From: Acd1 sp049973945
GTDB lineage: Archaea; Thermoproteota; Thermoprotei_A; Sulfolobales; Sulfolobaceae
Length of the DNA stretch: 64,000 bases
Reading direction: 5' to 3'
Assembly (NCBI GenBank): GCA_049973945.1
Contig: JBMFJH010000002.1
Location: 55,124 to 119,123, forward strand
The first letter of the stretch is position 1. The number at the start of each line of letters is the position of its first letter. Shown in pieces: positions 34,508 to 42,639 of this stretch. The position numbers and the translations under genes were made by a program. A model generated the notes under the pieces. That model was not told the DNA's origin, did not search any database, and saw nothing but the letters and a program-made list of their open reading frames with translations.

Positions 34508-35053
34508 GTGAGATCGGAACTCCTAGTGGGGCTCCTCGTAGTCACGCTTGTGGCAAACGTGATCCTCGGGATAGAGCTCTACAACGCCCTCTATCACCCA
34601 GTCACGTTAGGTAGTAACCCTAACGCAACCGCTACTCAGGGAAACGTTACAACGGCCACTCTGATCTCAAAGCAGGTCGGCGCGAACGAGACCGCTACGG
34701 CCACGTCTACGGCGACGACCGCAGTTGTCACCACTCCTGGGACTTCGCGCGAGCGGTCCTACAACTTCACTTTCCAGGCAGACCTGGAGGTAGGTAGGTC
34801 TGGGAGCTACGAGGTTTCGTCCCACTTCGCTTACCCGGGCGAAATCGTCGTTATTACCTTCCCAGACGGAACCGTGGTGACGCTTACCGCCCAAAACCCC
34901 GCGTCCACGGTTTACCTGAAAAAGGGGGAATACTCAATTACGATCTACGTCTCCTTCGTGTCCGATCGCGGCGTAAGTCAAGATCAGGTCTGGGACAGCC
35001 TGCACCTGAAGTTCGTGCTCCAGCACGGCCACGAGGCGGAGGACAGCGACTAA
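34508..35053 (+). CDS. secreted/anchored protein with His/acidic tail (paralogue B)
   Basis: A 181-residue protein with an N-terminal membrane segment (LLVGLLVVTLVANVILGIEL), a Thr/Ala-rich glycosylatable stalk, and a beta domain DGTVVTLTAQNPASTVYLKKG plus EYSITIYVSF that aligns with the domain of the 33717-34295 protein. It too ends His/acid-rich (QHGHEAEDSD). Divergent from its paralogue across about 210 bases and followed by a membrane-bound regulator. Possible metal-binding or cell-surface sensing partner; unproven. Confidence 0.7.
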   Translation: MRSELLVGLLVVTLVANVILGIELYNALYHPVTLGSNPNATATQGNVTTATLISKQVGANETATATSTATTAVVTTPGTSRERSYNFTFQADLEVGRSGSYEVSSHFAYPGEIVVITFPDGTVVTLTAQNPASTVYLKKGEYSITIYVSFVSDRGVSQDQVWDSLHLKFVLQHGHEAEDSD

Positions 35054-35111
35054 AAGAGGTCATGCTACGAACCGGTTTTTATATTCAGAACGTGATCTTA
35101 CACTAGAACGC

Positions 35112-36041
35112 ATGGCGAGAGCTTGGTCGACAGCGGTCCTCTTGGGACTGTTAGCGTTCGCGATAACGCACCTCACTCCGATCACGGCAGCTCTCGGCGA
35201 CGGTTCCGCGAGGATAGCGGTTTACTACAACGGCACCGTCGTCGCGGATTTGGCGGGAGTTAGCCAGTTCAGGCTGTTCGGCTCAAACGTGACGAACCTA
35301 AACGTGGTCGGCTCGACCTACTACCTAAGAGGGGACACGGTATACATCGACAACGCAACCCCTGTGAGGATTACTTACAAGGCTTCCTTCTCGAACGGCG
35401 TGATAAACGTCTCGGAACCCTACAACTTCACGCTCGTTCTCTACCTGCCTTACGCCTACTCCATCGTCTACGCGAGCCCCGGGCCTACGTCGGTGGGCAG
35501 CTTTGGCGACCTGTATTCTGCTACTTTCAGGGGCAACGGCGTTCTAGTGTCCTTCGTTGAGGGCCCGGGATCGCCTCCTGCCCCCAGCGCCCCGTCTCAA
35601 GCCCCGACGTCGCCCTCGCAAAACCAAGGCCTAATAAGCGTTCTAGTGGCCGGGCTGATCGCCGTCAACGCCGCCCTGATAACGATCGCGTTGCTCCTCA
35701 TTAGGACGCTGAGGGGGAGAAGACCCGCGGTCGCTCAGGCCAGGCCCGAGGCAACCGCTCAAACGGCAAAGGAGGCTCAGGAGAACGGGGAAAGCGAACC
35801 GGGGACGGAAGAGGCCGTGCTCGACGAGTCCACCTTGAACGACCGGGACTGGCAAGTGCTCGAGGCGATAAAGTCGGGGGCGAACACATTAGCGGACATA
35901 GTTAAGGTGACGGGACTGCCCAAGACGACCGCCTACAGGAGGGTCAAGAAGCTCGTGAGGCTGGGGTTGGTTAAGGAAGTCAGGGAGAGGGGGAAAGTTA
36001 GGTACGAAGTCCAGGACAAGGGCGGGACAAACAGCCCGTGA
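35112..36041 (+). CDS. membrane-anchored HTH regulator
   Basis: A 309-residue one-component sensor: signal/anchor (AVLLGLLAFAITHLTPITAA, 8-27), outer beta domain (30-150), Pro/Ser linker (151-172), membrane helix (GLISVLVAGLIAVNAALITI, 173-198), acidic linker, and a cytoplasmic winged helix (243-301: WQVLEAIKSGANTLADIVKV, TTAYRRVKKLVRLGLV). It could read an outside signal, perhaps from the adjacent secreted paralogues, and act directly on DNA. Such membrane-bound HTH proteins are typical of archaea. Confidence 0.8.
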   Translation: MARAWSTAVLLGLLAFAITHLTPITAALGDGSARIAVYYNGTVVADLAGVSQFRLFGSNVTNLNVVGSTYYLRGDTVYIDNATPVRITYKASFSNGVINVSEPYNFTLVLYLPYAYSIVYASPGPTSVGSFGDLYSATFRGNGVLVSFVEGPGSPPAPSAPSQAPTSPSQNQGLISVLVAGLIAVNAALITIALLLIRTLRGRRPAVAQARPEATAQTAKEAQENGESEPGTEEAVLDESTLNDRDWQVLEAIKSGANTLADIVKVTGLPKTTAYRRVKKLVRLGLVKEVRERGKVRYEVQDKGGTNSP

Positions 36042-36046
36042 CGGGG

Positions 36047-36379
36047 CTACTTGAAGCCCACGATTATCTCGTTGTTCTTCACGCCCTCGTGGAACATCTT
36101 CATTACTGTGACGTCGGGCCGGTGCTTCTTCAACCACTTCTCTATATCGTTGAGCTTGTCCTCCACCATAGGGGAAGAGATGAGCACCACTAACGAGGCG
36201 TCTGAAGGGATCACGAGGGATATGAACCTGCTCACGTCATCGAACATCTCGAGGTTCAGGGAAAACACGGAATCAAGGTGCAACCTGTCGACGAACTCCG
36301 CCAACCCAACGTCTATGCTAGTTGATGGGGTCTCCACACCGACGTTGGCCCTTTCGCCGACCTTTCTTTCCTTCCTCAC
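36047..36379 (-). CDS. hypothetical protein beside tRNA-Glu
   Basis: A 110-residue protein with an alternating strand/helix pattern (SLVVLISSPMVEDKLNDIEK, VTVMKMFHEGVKNNEIIVGFK). No known motif. It is convergent with the membrane HTH gene five bases away. From 36380 to 36566 I see no gene. Confidence 0.6.
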   Translation of the reverse strand: MRKERKVGERANVGVETPSTSIDVGLAEFVDRLHLDSVFSLNLEMFDDVSRFISLVIPSDASLVVLISSPMVEDKLNDIEKWLKKHRPDVTVMKMFHEGVKNNEIIVGFK

Positions 36380-36566
36380 CTGCTTTCACCAATTATTAGT
36401 TTTGGATACCCTTCGAGTATATTTGTTATGGGTAAGCTACCAATATAAACTTTATTCAAACGAAATTCGTAATAGCTTGACCTTAGGTCACGTAGTGTAT
36501 TATGCGGAACCACAATGTTAAATGATGTTCACGCCCGTTCGCGTTCCTCGTTTCCAAGCCCTCTCA

Positions 36567-36576
36567 ACTTTAAAAC
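36567..36576 (+). promoter_or_regulatory. TATA box of tRNA-Glu
   Basis: AACTTTAAAA centred about 27 bases before the first base of the tRNA, the normal position of a crenarchaeal tRNA promoter. Confidence 0.55.
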
Positions 36577-36598
36577 TCATAAGGACGAATAAAAATAC

Positions 36599-36690
36599 GC
36601 CGCGGTCGTCTAGCCCGGTCAACTCGCGGGCCGAGAGGATTCGGGCCTTTCGAGCCCGAGACCCGGGTTCAAATCCCGGCCGCGGCACCA
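36599..36690 (+). tRNA. tRNA-Glu (TTC) with an intron in the D-loop
   Basis: Acceptor stem GCCGCGG (36599-36605) pairs with CCGCGGC (36680-36686); discriminator A and encoded CCA follow. Anticodon stem CGGGC/GCCCG encloses CTTTCGA with anticodon TTC at 36649-36651. T-stem CCGGG/CCCGG encloses TTCAAAT. The D-arm GTCT/GGAT can only close if about 15 bases (about 36622-36636, with an inner CTCG/CGAG stem) are removed, so I infer an intron at a non-canonical place. Confidence 0.88.
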
Positions 36691-37137
36691 ATTAACCCAG
36701 ACCACCCTTAGACAGAAAGTCAATGCAGAAATTGTCGGGGACAAGCATGTTTAGACGTTGCTTTCTCAAGAACTGTCCAGCATTACGTCGTGAAGTGTGT
36801 CAGCTCTTGAGTTTTGATCGCACTATATTGCGTTTAAATCTGAAACCTTTTACACTCCAGGTCGTATCGCCATTACTCCCTGCCCGGGGTCGCCCTGAGC
36901 AGTGTTGCGTCCTTTGCGACCCTAGGCTTCACGTGCGCCGGTGTTGGCTTCGAACTCTTCGCCAGTCCTCTCAAGTTGGGAATGGGGAAAAGCTACCTTT
37001 AAGCGTGATTATCTCTTCAGTAAGGGTTGTACTGGCTGTTCTCTTGTACAGGTAAGGCGTCCTGTCCAATTCTCAATTCCTAAGGTTAATTTCGGAGTAA
37101 CGAACCAATGGCCTACCGAAGTCGCTAACTGACAAAA

Positions 37138-37344
37138 GTGTCGACAGAAATAATAACATGCAACGTCGGCGAGGAGAAAGCTTTTGAAAGCTCTGGTGCT
37201 GTCTCAGTTGCGTACAACCGCGAGCGGAAAATCATCTTTACCGCTCTCTGTCCCAAGGAACAGGTAGCTCCGACAATCACAAAGAGCGGGTTTCGCACCG
37301 TGCCCTCGGTAGCTCAGTTTGTCGGCAAGCTTCCAAAAGCTTAA
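37138..37344 (+). CDS. small ORF of the island, uncertain
   Basis: A 68-residue frame (GTG start, STEIITCNVGEEKAFESSG...) with plausible protein composition and a TAA stop. No motif, no clear promoter. Reported because it is the only sensible frame between the tRNA and the wHTH relic; it may be a decayed gene. Bases 36691-37137 otherwise hold nothing convincing. Confidence 0.3.
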   Translation: MSTEIITCNVGEEKAFESSGAVSVAYNRERKIIFTALCPKEQVAPTITKSGFRTVPSVAQFVGKLPKA

Positions 37345-37368
37345 AAATTTGAGTATAGAATTTCCGTT

Positions 37369-37779
37369 GTGTCACCTGGGGATTCAGACCTTAATACCCA
37401 ACGCTTGTTGACCTATCTCCGGCTTTACGGGCTGGTTATAGTTATGCTAACCCTCGTCCGTGAGGCCGAGTGCGTGAAAACGGACAGCCTCGCCTCACGG
37501 TCAGGCATGAAGGAGAACGTCTTGGAGTCCTTGGTTAAAGTGCTAACCAACGCTGGGTTGGTGGAAGTGGACTCCGAGGGCAGGATCTGCGGCCCGAATG
37601 AAACCAGGAACGTGGCTGGGGCTCTCCTGTACTCTATGGAGAGTCTGTTAACAGAGGGCCGACTTTTATGACGCATCGTACAGTACCTGTGTGACCGCGT
37701 CGATCTGCGCTTTTCTAGGAGAAAAGTAGTGGAATACATCCGGCTAGCCCTGGACACATTAACGTTTAGGGAGGCTTAG
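37369..37779 (+). pseudogene. wHTH regulator with in-frame stop (copy 1)
   Basis: From GTG 37369 a 100-residue frame contains a winged-helix-like segment (KTDSLASRSGMKENVLESLV, then KVLTNAGLVEVDSEGRICG) and ends NVAGALLYSMESLLTEGRLL at a TGA (37669-37671). The same frame goes on without break: RIVQYLCDRVDLRFSRRKVV to TAG at 37777. A related decayed copy near 42.7 kb shares the SLLRSLENLLTEDRFL stretch and appears to run past this point, so the TGA probably truncates an originally longer protein. Confidence 0.5.
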
Positions 37780-38015
37780 GTCTGTCCCCTGATCGCATCC
37801 GCGCTCCCTTGAAGTACTTGGGTACGCTCTCCCTGTGAATGGGGTTCGCCAGCTCTTCTGTCGCGTTAACGACCTCTTCGCGCTTCCTTGTCTCTTTGCC
37901 TATCACCTTGGGCTCTAGCCCTTGCCTCTCAAGCTCCTGGGCCACGTCGTCTACTACTTTCTTGCAGGCGAATATCACCGCAGCACCGTTAGTCCCCCCG
38001 GTCGAGTAGGGATTG
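37766..38015 (-). pseudogene. C-terminal fragment of an AIR-synthase-like protein
   Basis: About 82 residues without a proper start: PYSTGGTNGAAVIFACKKVV, then DDVAQELERQGLEPKVIGKE and VVNATEELANP. The pattern matches the C-terminal end of PurM/AIR-synthase-like proteins. The frame runs into a stop just upstream (38016-38018), exactly where AT-rich island sequence begins. The N-terminal part of such a protein lies at 45441-45918 on the same strand, so the island probably split one gene. Confidence 0.55.
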
Positions 38016-38037
38016 ACTTATGAAACCTCATGAAAGT
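38012..38037 (+). repeat. 26-bp direct repeat, left copy
   Basis: Shares 23 of 26 bases with 44685-44710, including an exact 16-base core GAAACCTCATGAAAGT. The left copy starts right at the end of the AIR-synthase-like fragment. It may be the edge of a mobile segment. Confidence 0.5.
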
Positions 38038-38088
38038 CTAGTCCCTATTCTATGGCTTACATAGGAAAAAGGAGAAAGATTGACTAAC

Positions 38089-39057
38089 CTATTTCTCTAT
38101 CTTTATGTCCTCTACAACGCTAGAGAATATCGTGAGTAATACTATCAGCGTCATCAGCGATGCTATTCCAATGTAAGTGTACGTAAGCCCTACAAGGGTG
38201 GCTATTGCGGAGATCGCGATGGCCATTACCGAAGAAGCGGCTTGCGTTAAAACTCCTTGCACGACCGAAATGTTCACATAAACGTCCTTATTGACGATGT
38301 AGCTGTAGATTGAATTGACGTGAACGAAGACGTACGTTCCGATTATCGACTCTAAAAAACCTAGGATTGTGACGGGTATCACCTCACCGCTGATGAAAGG
38401 GAAGACGTATTCTGTAGATATGGCAGGGAGAGACAGCAATAAGAGTCCTCTCGCACTGTGCATCTTCCACTTTAATGGGAGCAAAGCACCGATCGCTTGG
38501 GCTATCAAACCCGCTATCAGTACTATGCTTATGTATTCTGTGAACGTTTGCTCGTTTACGTACATGAGCTTAAGGAATAGAATAGATGAAGCGGTAGCCA
38601 GAGCGTTAATCGGGTATACTCGCACTTCGAGGAACCTAAATATTTTATTAGACCTTAGGTAGTCCAACCAGACCTTAAAGGAATTCGCAGAGGACAACGC
38701 TATCTGGACGTTGCTCAGTTTGCTTGACAAAACCGCCGCTATAAACAGAGGCAAACCCACAATCGGCAAGTAAGTGCGGGACAAGTAATTGTTGAGAACT
38801 CCCACTATTACCAAAACTACAATGTAAACGGAGAACGAAGACAGCTGTACAATAGACTGATAGTCCACGAATTCGCCGTACTTGCTTAAGACCGTCCTGG
38901 CGTAATATCCTAACGACCTCACGGACATTACGACTAGGAAGTTAAATAAAGCTATGAGGACTAGTTCCTCCGCGAGTCCTTGGATTATACTTAAAGTTGA
39001 GATAATTAAAAATGCCAGCACTGAAAACGTCATTACGTTAATCTTCACGCTTTTCAT
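38089..39057 (-). CDS. polytopic membrane protein of the island
   Basis: A 322-residue protein with about nine to ten hydrophobic helices and few charged loops. The ATG at 39057 is chosen over the longer TTG frame because it overlaps the stop of the upstream small membrane gene (ATGA). Low GC, unlike the flanks. Topology suggests a transporter or permease-like protein; no family recognised. It forms a two-gene operon with the 65-residue protein. Confidence 0.65.
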   Translation of the reverse strand: MKSVKINVMTFSVLAFLIISTLSIIQGLAEELVLIALFNFLVVMSVRSLGYYARTVLSKYGEFVDYQSIVQLSSFSVYIVVLVIVGVLNNYLSRTYLPIVGLPLFIAAVLSSKLSNVQIALSSANSFKVWLDYLRSNKIFRFLEVRVYPINALATASSILFLKLMYVNEQTFTEYISIVLIAGLIAQAIGALLPLKWKMHSARGLLLLSLPAISTEYVFPFISGEVIPVTILGFLESIIGTYVFVHVNSIYSYIVNKDVYVNISVVQGVLTQAASSVMAIAISAIATLVGLTYTYIGIASLMTLIVLLTIFSSVVEDIKIEK

Positions 39058-39251
39058 TTTCCTAAAATGAAGGGGGTAGGAAGGGAGAGGACGTCTGAAG
39101 CGTTTAACAAAATCCAAACTATTGCTGAAATTATCAAGTTTTCGTATTGTAAATAAGTATTTATCAGGAAATAATAGAGTATGAAAACGTCCACGAAATG
39201 AATAGGAACGAATATGATCAGGACGGTAGTTATTTCTTTAGGCAACTTCAT
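39054..39251 (-). CDS. small two-helix membrane protein
   Basis: A 65-residue protein with two membrane helices (TTVLIIFVPIHFVDVFILYY and NLIISAIVWILLNASDVLSL). Overlaps the next gene by four bases. It could be a subunit or an immunity-type partner of the polytopic protein; this is inference from gene order. Confidence 0.6.
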   Translation of the reverse strand: MKLPKEITTVLIIFVPIHFVDVFILYYFLINTYLQYENLIISAIVWILLNASDVLSLPTPFILGK

Positions 39252-39353
39252 ATTGTCACCGCTTTGTGTCCAAATTTCCCGTCCCTTATTTTCAATAATC
39301 AGGACGAGTTATTAATCGGTTAATCCGATCCAAGTCGACTGAAAGGGGGTAAT

Positions 39354-39656
39354 TTGGATTTCAGTGGGAAAATTAATATGTGGTGGGACAAAACATTAAT
39401 CGTGGGATATGTAGTCAAAGTCGACAGTAAGGGGAAAATAAAGCTGCCTAAAGGTCTCTCAAATGCGGGTTCTGTTATAATCATTGGCGCTGGGACCTTC
39501 TTTATCGGCATCCCGGTTCCAAAGGATCCTCTGGCCAAAACTTCTGGAGTTATAAAGACTGAGCTGAGCGTGAAGGAACTGAAAGAGATCGCCGAAAGGG
39601 AGGCCGAGAAAGAGGCTGTTGAGAGGTACAAAAGACTAAGGAAATCGCAACGTTGA
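39354..39656 (+). CDS. vapB: VapB-like AbrB-type antitoxin
   Basis: A 100-residue protein with an AbrB/SpoVT swapped-hairpin domain (YVVKVDSKGKIKLPKGLS, FFIGIPVPKDPLA) and a charged C-terminal helix (SVKELKEIAEREAEKEAVER), the layout of Sulfolobales AbrB-type VapB. A TTG at 39354 preceded by AAAGGGGG is used; ATG 39378 is the alternative. The toxin gene downstream is broken, so this is an orphan antitoxin. Confidence 0.75.
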   Translation: MDFSGKINMWWDKTLIVGYVVKVDSKGKIKLPKGLSNAGSVIIIGAGTFFIGIPVPKDPLAKTSGVIKTELSVKELKEIAEREAEKEAVERYKRLRKSQR

Positions 39657-39838
39657 TTGAGAGCGACGTTCTAACGGCTCACTTAAAGGACCGAGATAGG
39701 CTCGAAGAGGCATCCCACAAGCTCTTAGCGAAGGTAGCTAAGCTTACTTCACGATAAGGACAGGACGATAGTGTCTACAGACCACGTTTACTATAAGATT
39801 CCAGGGATTAAGAGGATAGAACCTAAAGAGTTGGTGTG
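39653..39838 (+). pseudogene. remnant of a VapC PIN toxin
   Basis: Starts IESDVLTAHLKDRDRLEEAS, with the first PIN Asp, overlapping the antitoxin stop by four bases. After KLLAKVAKLTSR it stops, and another frame gives the C-terminal end KDRTIVSTDHVYYKIPGIKR. The middle of the domain, including the second acidic residue, is missing. An internal deletion has inactivated the toxin. Confidence 0.65.
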
Positions 39839-39861
39839 ACCGCTTCAGGAATTCGTTTTGA

Positions 39862-39871
39862 GGTTATAAAT
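39862..39871 (+). promoter_or_regulatory. TATA box of the PaREP1-like gene
   Basis: GGTTATAAAT lies about 30 bases before the ATG at 39896, which supports that ATG as the start of a leaderless gene instead of the upstream frame start at 39836. Confidence 0.5.
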
Positions 39872-39895
39872 GCGGGTTTTGAGTTACAATTATTG

Positions 39896-40414
39896 ATGGC
39901 GAATGCCTCGAATGACGAAGTAAGACTCATTGCCATACAGAGAAAAGTCGAGGAGTACCTCGAGGAAGAAGCCCACAACAGGGGCATCGACGTGGAATTG
40001 CTAATAGTGGAAAAGCTTTCGACAGCGATTGACCCAGAGGTTAGGAAGGAGATTTACGTGAGCAACGCCGAGTTACTTCTGAGCGAGGCTTTTAAATACC
40101 TCAGTAAGGGCGATCTCCTGCAAGCGTCAGAAAAGGGCTGGGGTGCCTGCGCTTCAATAGTTAAGGCTTACGGAGAAAAAGTGGGGATGGAACACTATAG
40201 GCACAGACAGTTAGAGGAGATAATGACCAAATTGATCCGAGAGACGAAGAGGAGCGGCAATGCGGAGTACAAGGATTTAATCAAGGACTGGAGCGTCTGC
40301 TTAAGACTGCATTCCAACTTCTACGAAGGCGTGATGTCGGCTGAAGACGTAGAGGAGTCGTTAAACGTGGTCAGAGATTTCGTGAACAGGATGAGGGAGA
40401 TCGTAAAGGGATGA
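39896..40414 (+). CDS. PaREP1-like helical protein (HEPN-like)
   Basis: A 172-residue helical protein resembling the archaeal PaREP1 family: SNAELLLSEAFKYLSKGDLL, QASEKGWGACASIVKAYGEK, and LHSNFYEGVMSAEDVEESLN. PaREP1 proteins are related to HEPN domains, but the RNase motif R-x4-6-H is not evident here. It stands directly before the remains of a nucleotidyltransferase gene, as in HEPN/MNT pairs. Confidence 0.65.
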   Translation: MANASNDEVRLIAIQRKVEEYLEEEAHNRGIDVELLIVEKLSTAIDPEVRKEIYVSNAELLLSEAFKYLSKGDLLQASEKGWGACASIVKAYGEKVGMEHYRHRQLEEIMTKLIRETKRSGNAEYKDLIKDWSVCLRLHSNFYEGVMSAEDVEESLNVVRDFVNRMREIVKG

Positions 40415-40439
40415 GAACTCGGCTCTCTTTGTCCCATCT

Positions 40440-40647
40440 ACTCCTGGCACGCGTTGAGGAGACCGCGTTGTAAGGTAATACTGTTCGGCTCTGTCGCGAG
40501 AGGGAATTACAGATGACGTTGACGATTCAGCAATAGCCCCCCGACGTTAAGGACGAGTGGATTAGGAGTGAGATTTCCGTGAGATTGCATAAGGCTGTGA
40601 ACGTGTGGGATCCATTTGAGATCCTCGCTGTGACTCCCGAGGAGTGA
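40440..40647 (+). pseudogene. decayed MNT-type nucleotidyltransferase
   Basis: KVILFGSVARGNYR (the GS-x-A-R-G motif) is followed, after a frameshift, by DDVDDSAIA (the D-x-D metal site) and then in a third step by RSEISVRLHKAVNVWDPFEI and AVTPEE. The order matches the minimal nucleotidyltransferase partner of HEPN proteins. Several frameshifts make it inactive. Confidence 0.6.
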
Positions 40648-40689
40648 AAATTGGTGCTAAAGGTTTATTGATGTGTGAGATAAGATAGA

Positions 40690-41094
40690 ATGAAAGTTCT
40701 TGAAATTTATAACTTTCCACTCCTACCAAGTCCTATGGATCTCGAGAAACTGTATAACGTGAGTTCTTTGGAGGAGTGGGAGAGTTTGATGGACCAGGCA
40801 ATTATACGTAGGGACAGGGTGGCTATCACAATCCTTACGGACTACTTGAGGTGGATCCCCAAAGACTATGTCCCTAAGTCCGAAAACGTAAAGAAGTACC
40901 TGCAACACGTGAAATTCTTAATTGACAACTGTGAGAGTTTGGTCGAGAACTGGTTAAATTTTCATTCATGTGAGGAACTGAGAGAGATGTGTAACTTCAG
41001 CGTTGAGGGGGTAAGAAACCGGGTTGTGCCGATGGACGATAAGGAGTTCATACGCTACGTAGCTAAGGGCTGCGGTGTCTTCTGGATAGTGTGA
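40690..41094 (+). CDS. hypothetical, first gene of an overlapping pair
   Basis: A 134-residue protein, mostly helical (SLEEWESLMDQAIIRRDRVA, VKKYLQHVKFLIDNCESLVE), with five cysteines. No family recognised and no HEPN R-x4-6-H motif. Its stop overlaps the GTG start of the next gene (GTGA), so both are made together. Candidate toxin or antitoxin half; unproven. Confidence 0.65.
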   Translation: MKVLEIYNFPLLPSPMDLEKLYNVSSLEEWESLMDQAIIRRDRVAITILTDYLRWIPKDYVPKSENVKKYLQHVKFLIDNCESLVENWLNFHSCEELREMCNFSVEGVRNRVVPMDDKEFIRYVAKGCGVFWIV

Positions 41095-41657
41095 GCGCCT
41101 TGAAGCTCCCTCCTACTATATGGATACCGGTTCTGCAGAAGTTCTATCAGGCCCTCGAAATACCGGCAGTCGTCTACGGGTCTCAGATCATATACGTGAA
41201 CACCGGCATCGCTTTCGAGAGCAAGGGCATTGACCTACTCGTATCGGACGTTTACCCCCACACCGTTTTCGTAAGTGCGTACAAAAAAGCGTTTAATGAA
41301 GAGAACGCGAGAATAGAGGTCTTTGTTAAGAACAGAGAAACGATATATCATTTATTTACTAGGTTCGGAGTTTCAATTGAAATCTTCGCGCCTCCTAAGG
41401 AAGAATCCCCTCTGAACGTTTTCAAAGAAGAGGTCTTGCTTAAGGAGAGGGACGGGGTACAGTACTGGACTTTAAGCTTAGAAGCATATGCCGTCATTCA
41501 AGCTAACAGAAAGGAGGGAATTAGGGAGGTCGACGTGGCGAGGTTTAGGGCTATCAGGGACAAAGTGAATTGGGAGAAAGTGCTTGAGCTAGGAAAAAGG
41601 GTAAGTGAGAAGAGAGTTAAGGAATTTGTTGAACTAGTTCTGAAAAGTTCTATTTAG
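41091..41657 (+). CDS. nucleotidyltransferase-like protein, second gene of the pair
   Basis: A 188-residue protein with the outline of a nucleotidyltransferase fold: IPAVVYGSQIIYVNTG where NTases have G-S, FESKGIDLLVSDVYP with GIDLL in place of D-x-D, then VSIEIFAPPKEESP and a helical C-terminus. Key catalytic residues are altered, so it may be inactive or a distant type. GTG start overlaps the upstream stop. Confidence 0.55.
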   Translation: MSALKLPPTIWIPVLQKFYQALEIPAVVYGSQIIYVNTGIAFESKGIDLLVSDVYPHTVFVSAYKKAFNEENARIEVFVKNRETIYHLFTRFGVSIEIFAPPKEESPLNVFKEEVLLKERDGVQYWTLSLEAYAVIQANRKEGIREVDVARFRAIRDKVNWEKVLELGKRVSEKRVKEFVELVLKSSI

Positions 41658-41795
41658 GGTATTAAACCCTGATTCGAAATGAAATCAATATCGGTCTAAA
41701 CTTCCGGGAAAAAACTGAAAACTAAAACTAGGCCGTCGTTATGACTAATAATTACTTTTAATTACTCAACCGGGGGCCATCATCCATCACCCCAA

Positions 41796-41855
41796 CCGAG
41801 AGGACTCGGATCTTTCGAGCTTGAGACCTGGGTTCAAGTCCCAGCCACGACCCAA
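41796..41855 (+). repeat. decayed tRNA-Glu copy (3' part)
   Basis: About 60 bases align to 36631-36690 of the tRNA-Glu gene at roughly 80% identity, with mostly C-to-T and G-to-A changes: anticodon loop CTTTCGA and TTCAAGTCCC are kept, the acceptor end is degraded (CCACGACCCA). It begins inside the intron segment CCGAGAGGA, and TCAACCGGGGGCC just upstream may be more of the gene. Fits an old attachment site or a dead tRNA copy. Confidence 0.7.
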
Positions 41856-42068
41856 ATTCTTCATGTCAGACTACCAGCGTAGATTAGGGAATTTAGCATT
41901 ATTTTCGTTAAGAATGAGATTGAATTGGCCACTCCTTTCTCTAAAAATCGCTTAGATCTAACGTAATGGTGGGTATTGATTTTAGGATTTTTGAATGTGC
42001 TACTAAGTTCCTATTATTTAAACTTTTTATGTTATCGAGGAAAAAAAAGACGTTTAACGGAGATACCT

Positions 42069-42191
42069 ATGGTTGATATGAGGATACGGTTAATAACCAA
42101 CTTTAAAGGGTTGGTAACGCTCTCACTACTCTTCTCCCATTCGAATTCGCCGGTCTTGAATACGCTTGTTGGGGTGGTGGATGAGAAATGA
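42069..42191 (+). CDS. possible 40-residue protein
   Basis: A short frame (MVDMRIRLITNFKGLVTLSL...) whose stop overlaps the start of the next gene as ATGA. A TATA-like ATTTAAAC lies about 50 bases upstream. Weak evidence. Confidence 0.35.
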   Translation: MVDMRIRLITNFKGLVTLSLLFSHSNSPVLNTLVGVVDEK

Positions 42192-42565
42192 TTTCTACAA
42201 GAAGAATTTTATTAATTGTCATATGGGCTGCAGTCGCTGTACTCTCAATTATACAATACTACTACTCTGTTCATTCTAGTTCCAATCCTCAACTTCCCTA
42301 CATAAACTTTGCAATAGCTGTAGGAGCCACGGTGGGATTAGCTGAGTCAATTATCTCCCTTCCTCGCAGAGATTATACTAAAGACCCTGATTTTAAACGA
42401 AAATGGAGAAACTTCATTGCAATATCTACGTCAATTACATTAATTTACGTAGTTGCAGGTGTAATTGCAGTAACAATTTTACAAAGTATCACAGTGCTTC
42501 TTGAAATAGGTCTACTGTACGTAATGATAATGAGCGCACTTTACGTTAAAGTATTAAGAAGATGA
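42188..42565 (+). CDS. small membrane protein of the island
   Basis: A 125-residue protein with three to four membrane helices (ILLIVIWAAVAVLSIIQYYY; YINFAIAVGATVGLAESIIS; FIAISTSITLIYVVAGVIAV; ITVLLEIGLLYVMIMSALYV). No known family. AT-rich codon use like the rest of the island. Confidence 0.6.
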   Translation: MISTRRILLIVIWAAVAVLSIIQYYYSVHSSSNPQLPYINFAIAVGATVGLAESIISLPRRDYTKDPDFKRKWRNFIAISTSITLIYVVAGVIAVTILQSITVLLEIGLLYVMIMSALYVKVLRR

Positions 42566-42639
42566 TTTTTAATCCAGGAAACCGCCACGTTCGGCGCGTC
42601 TATCAGCGACGTAGCCTTCCACTATTGGTTAACACTAAG

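Noticed and set aside
36723..37055. 110-residue frame after the tRNA
   Set aside because: Cys/Arg/Leu-rich, low-sense sequence without motif or promoter; more likely non-coding or decayed DNA.
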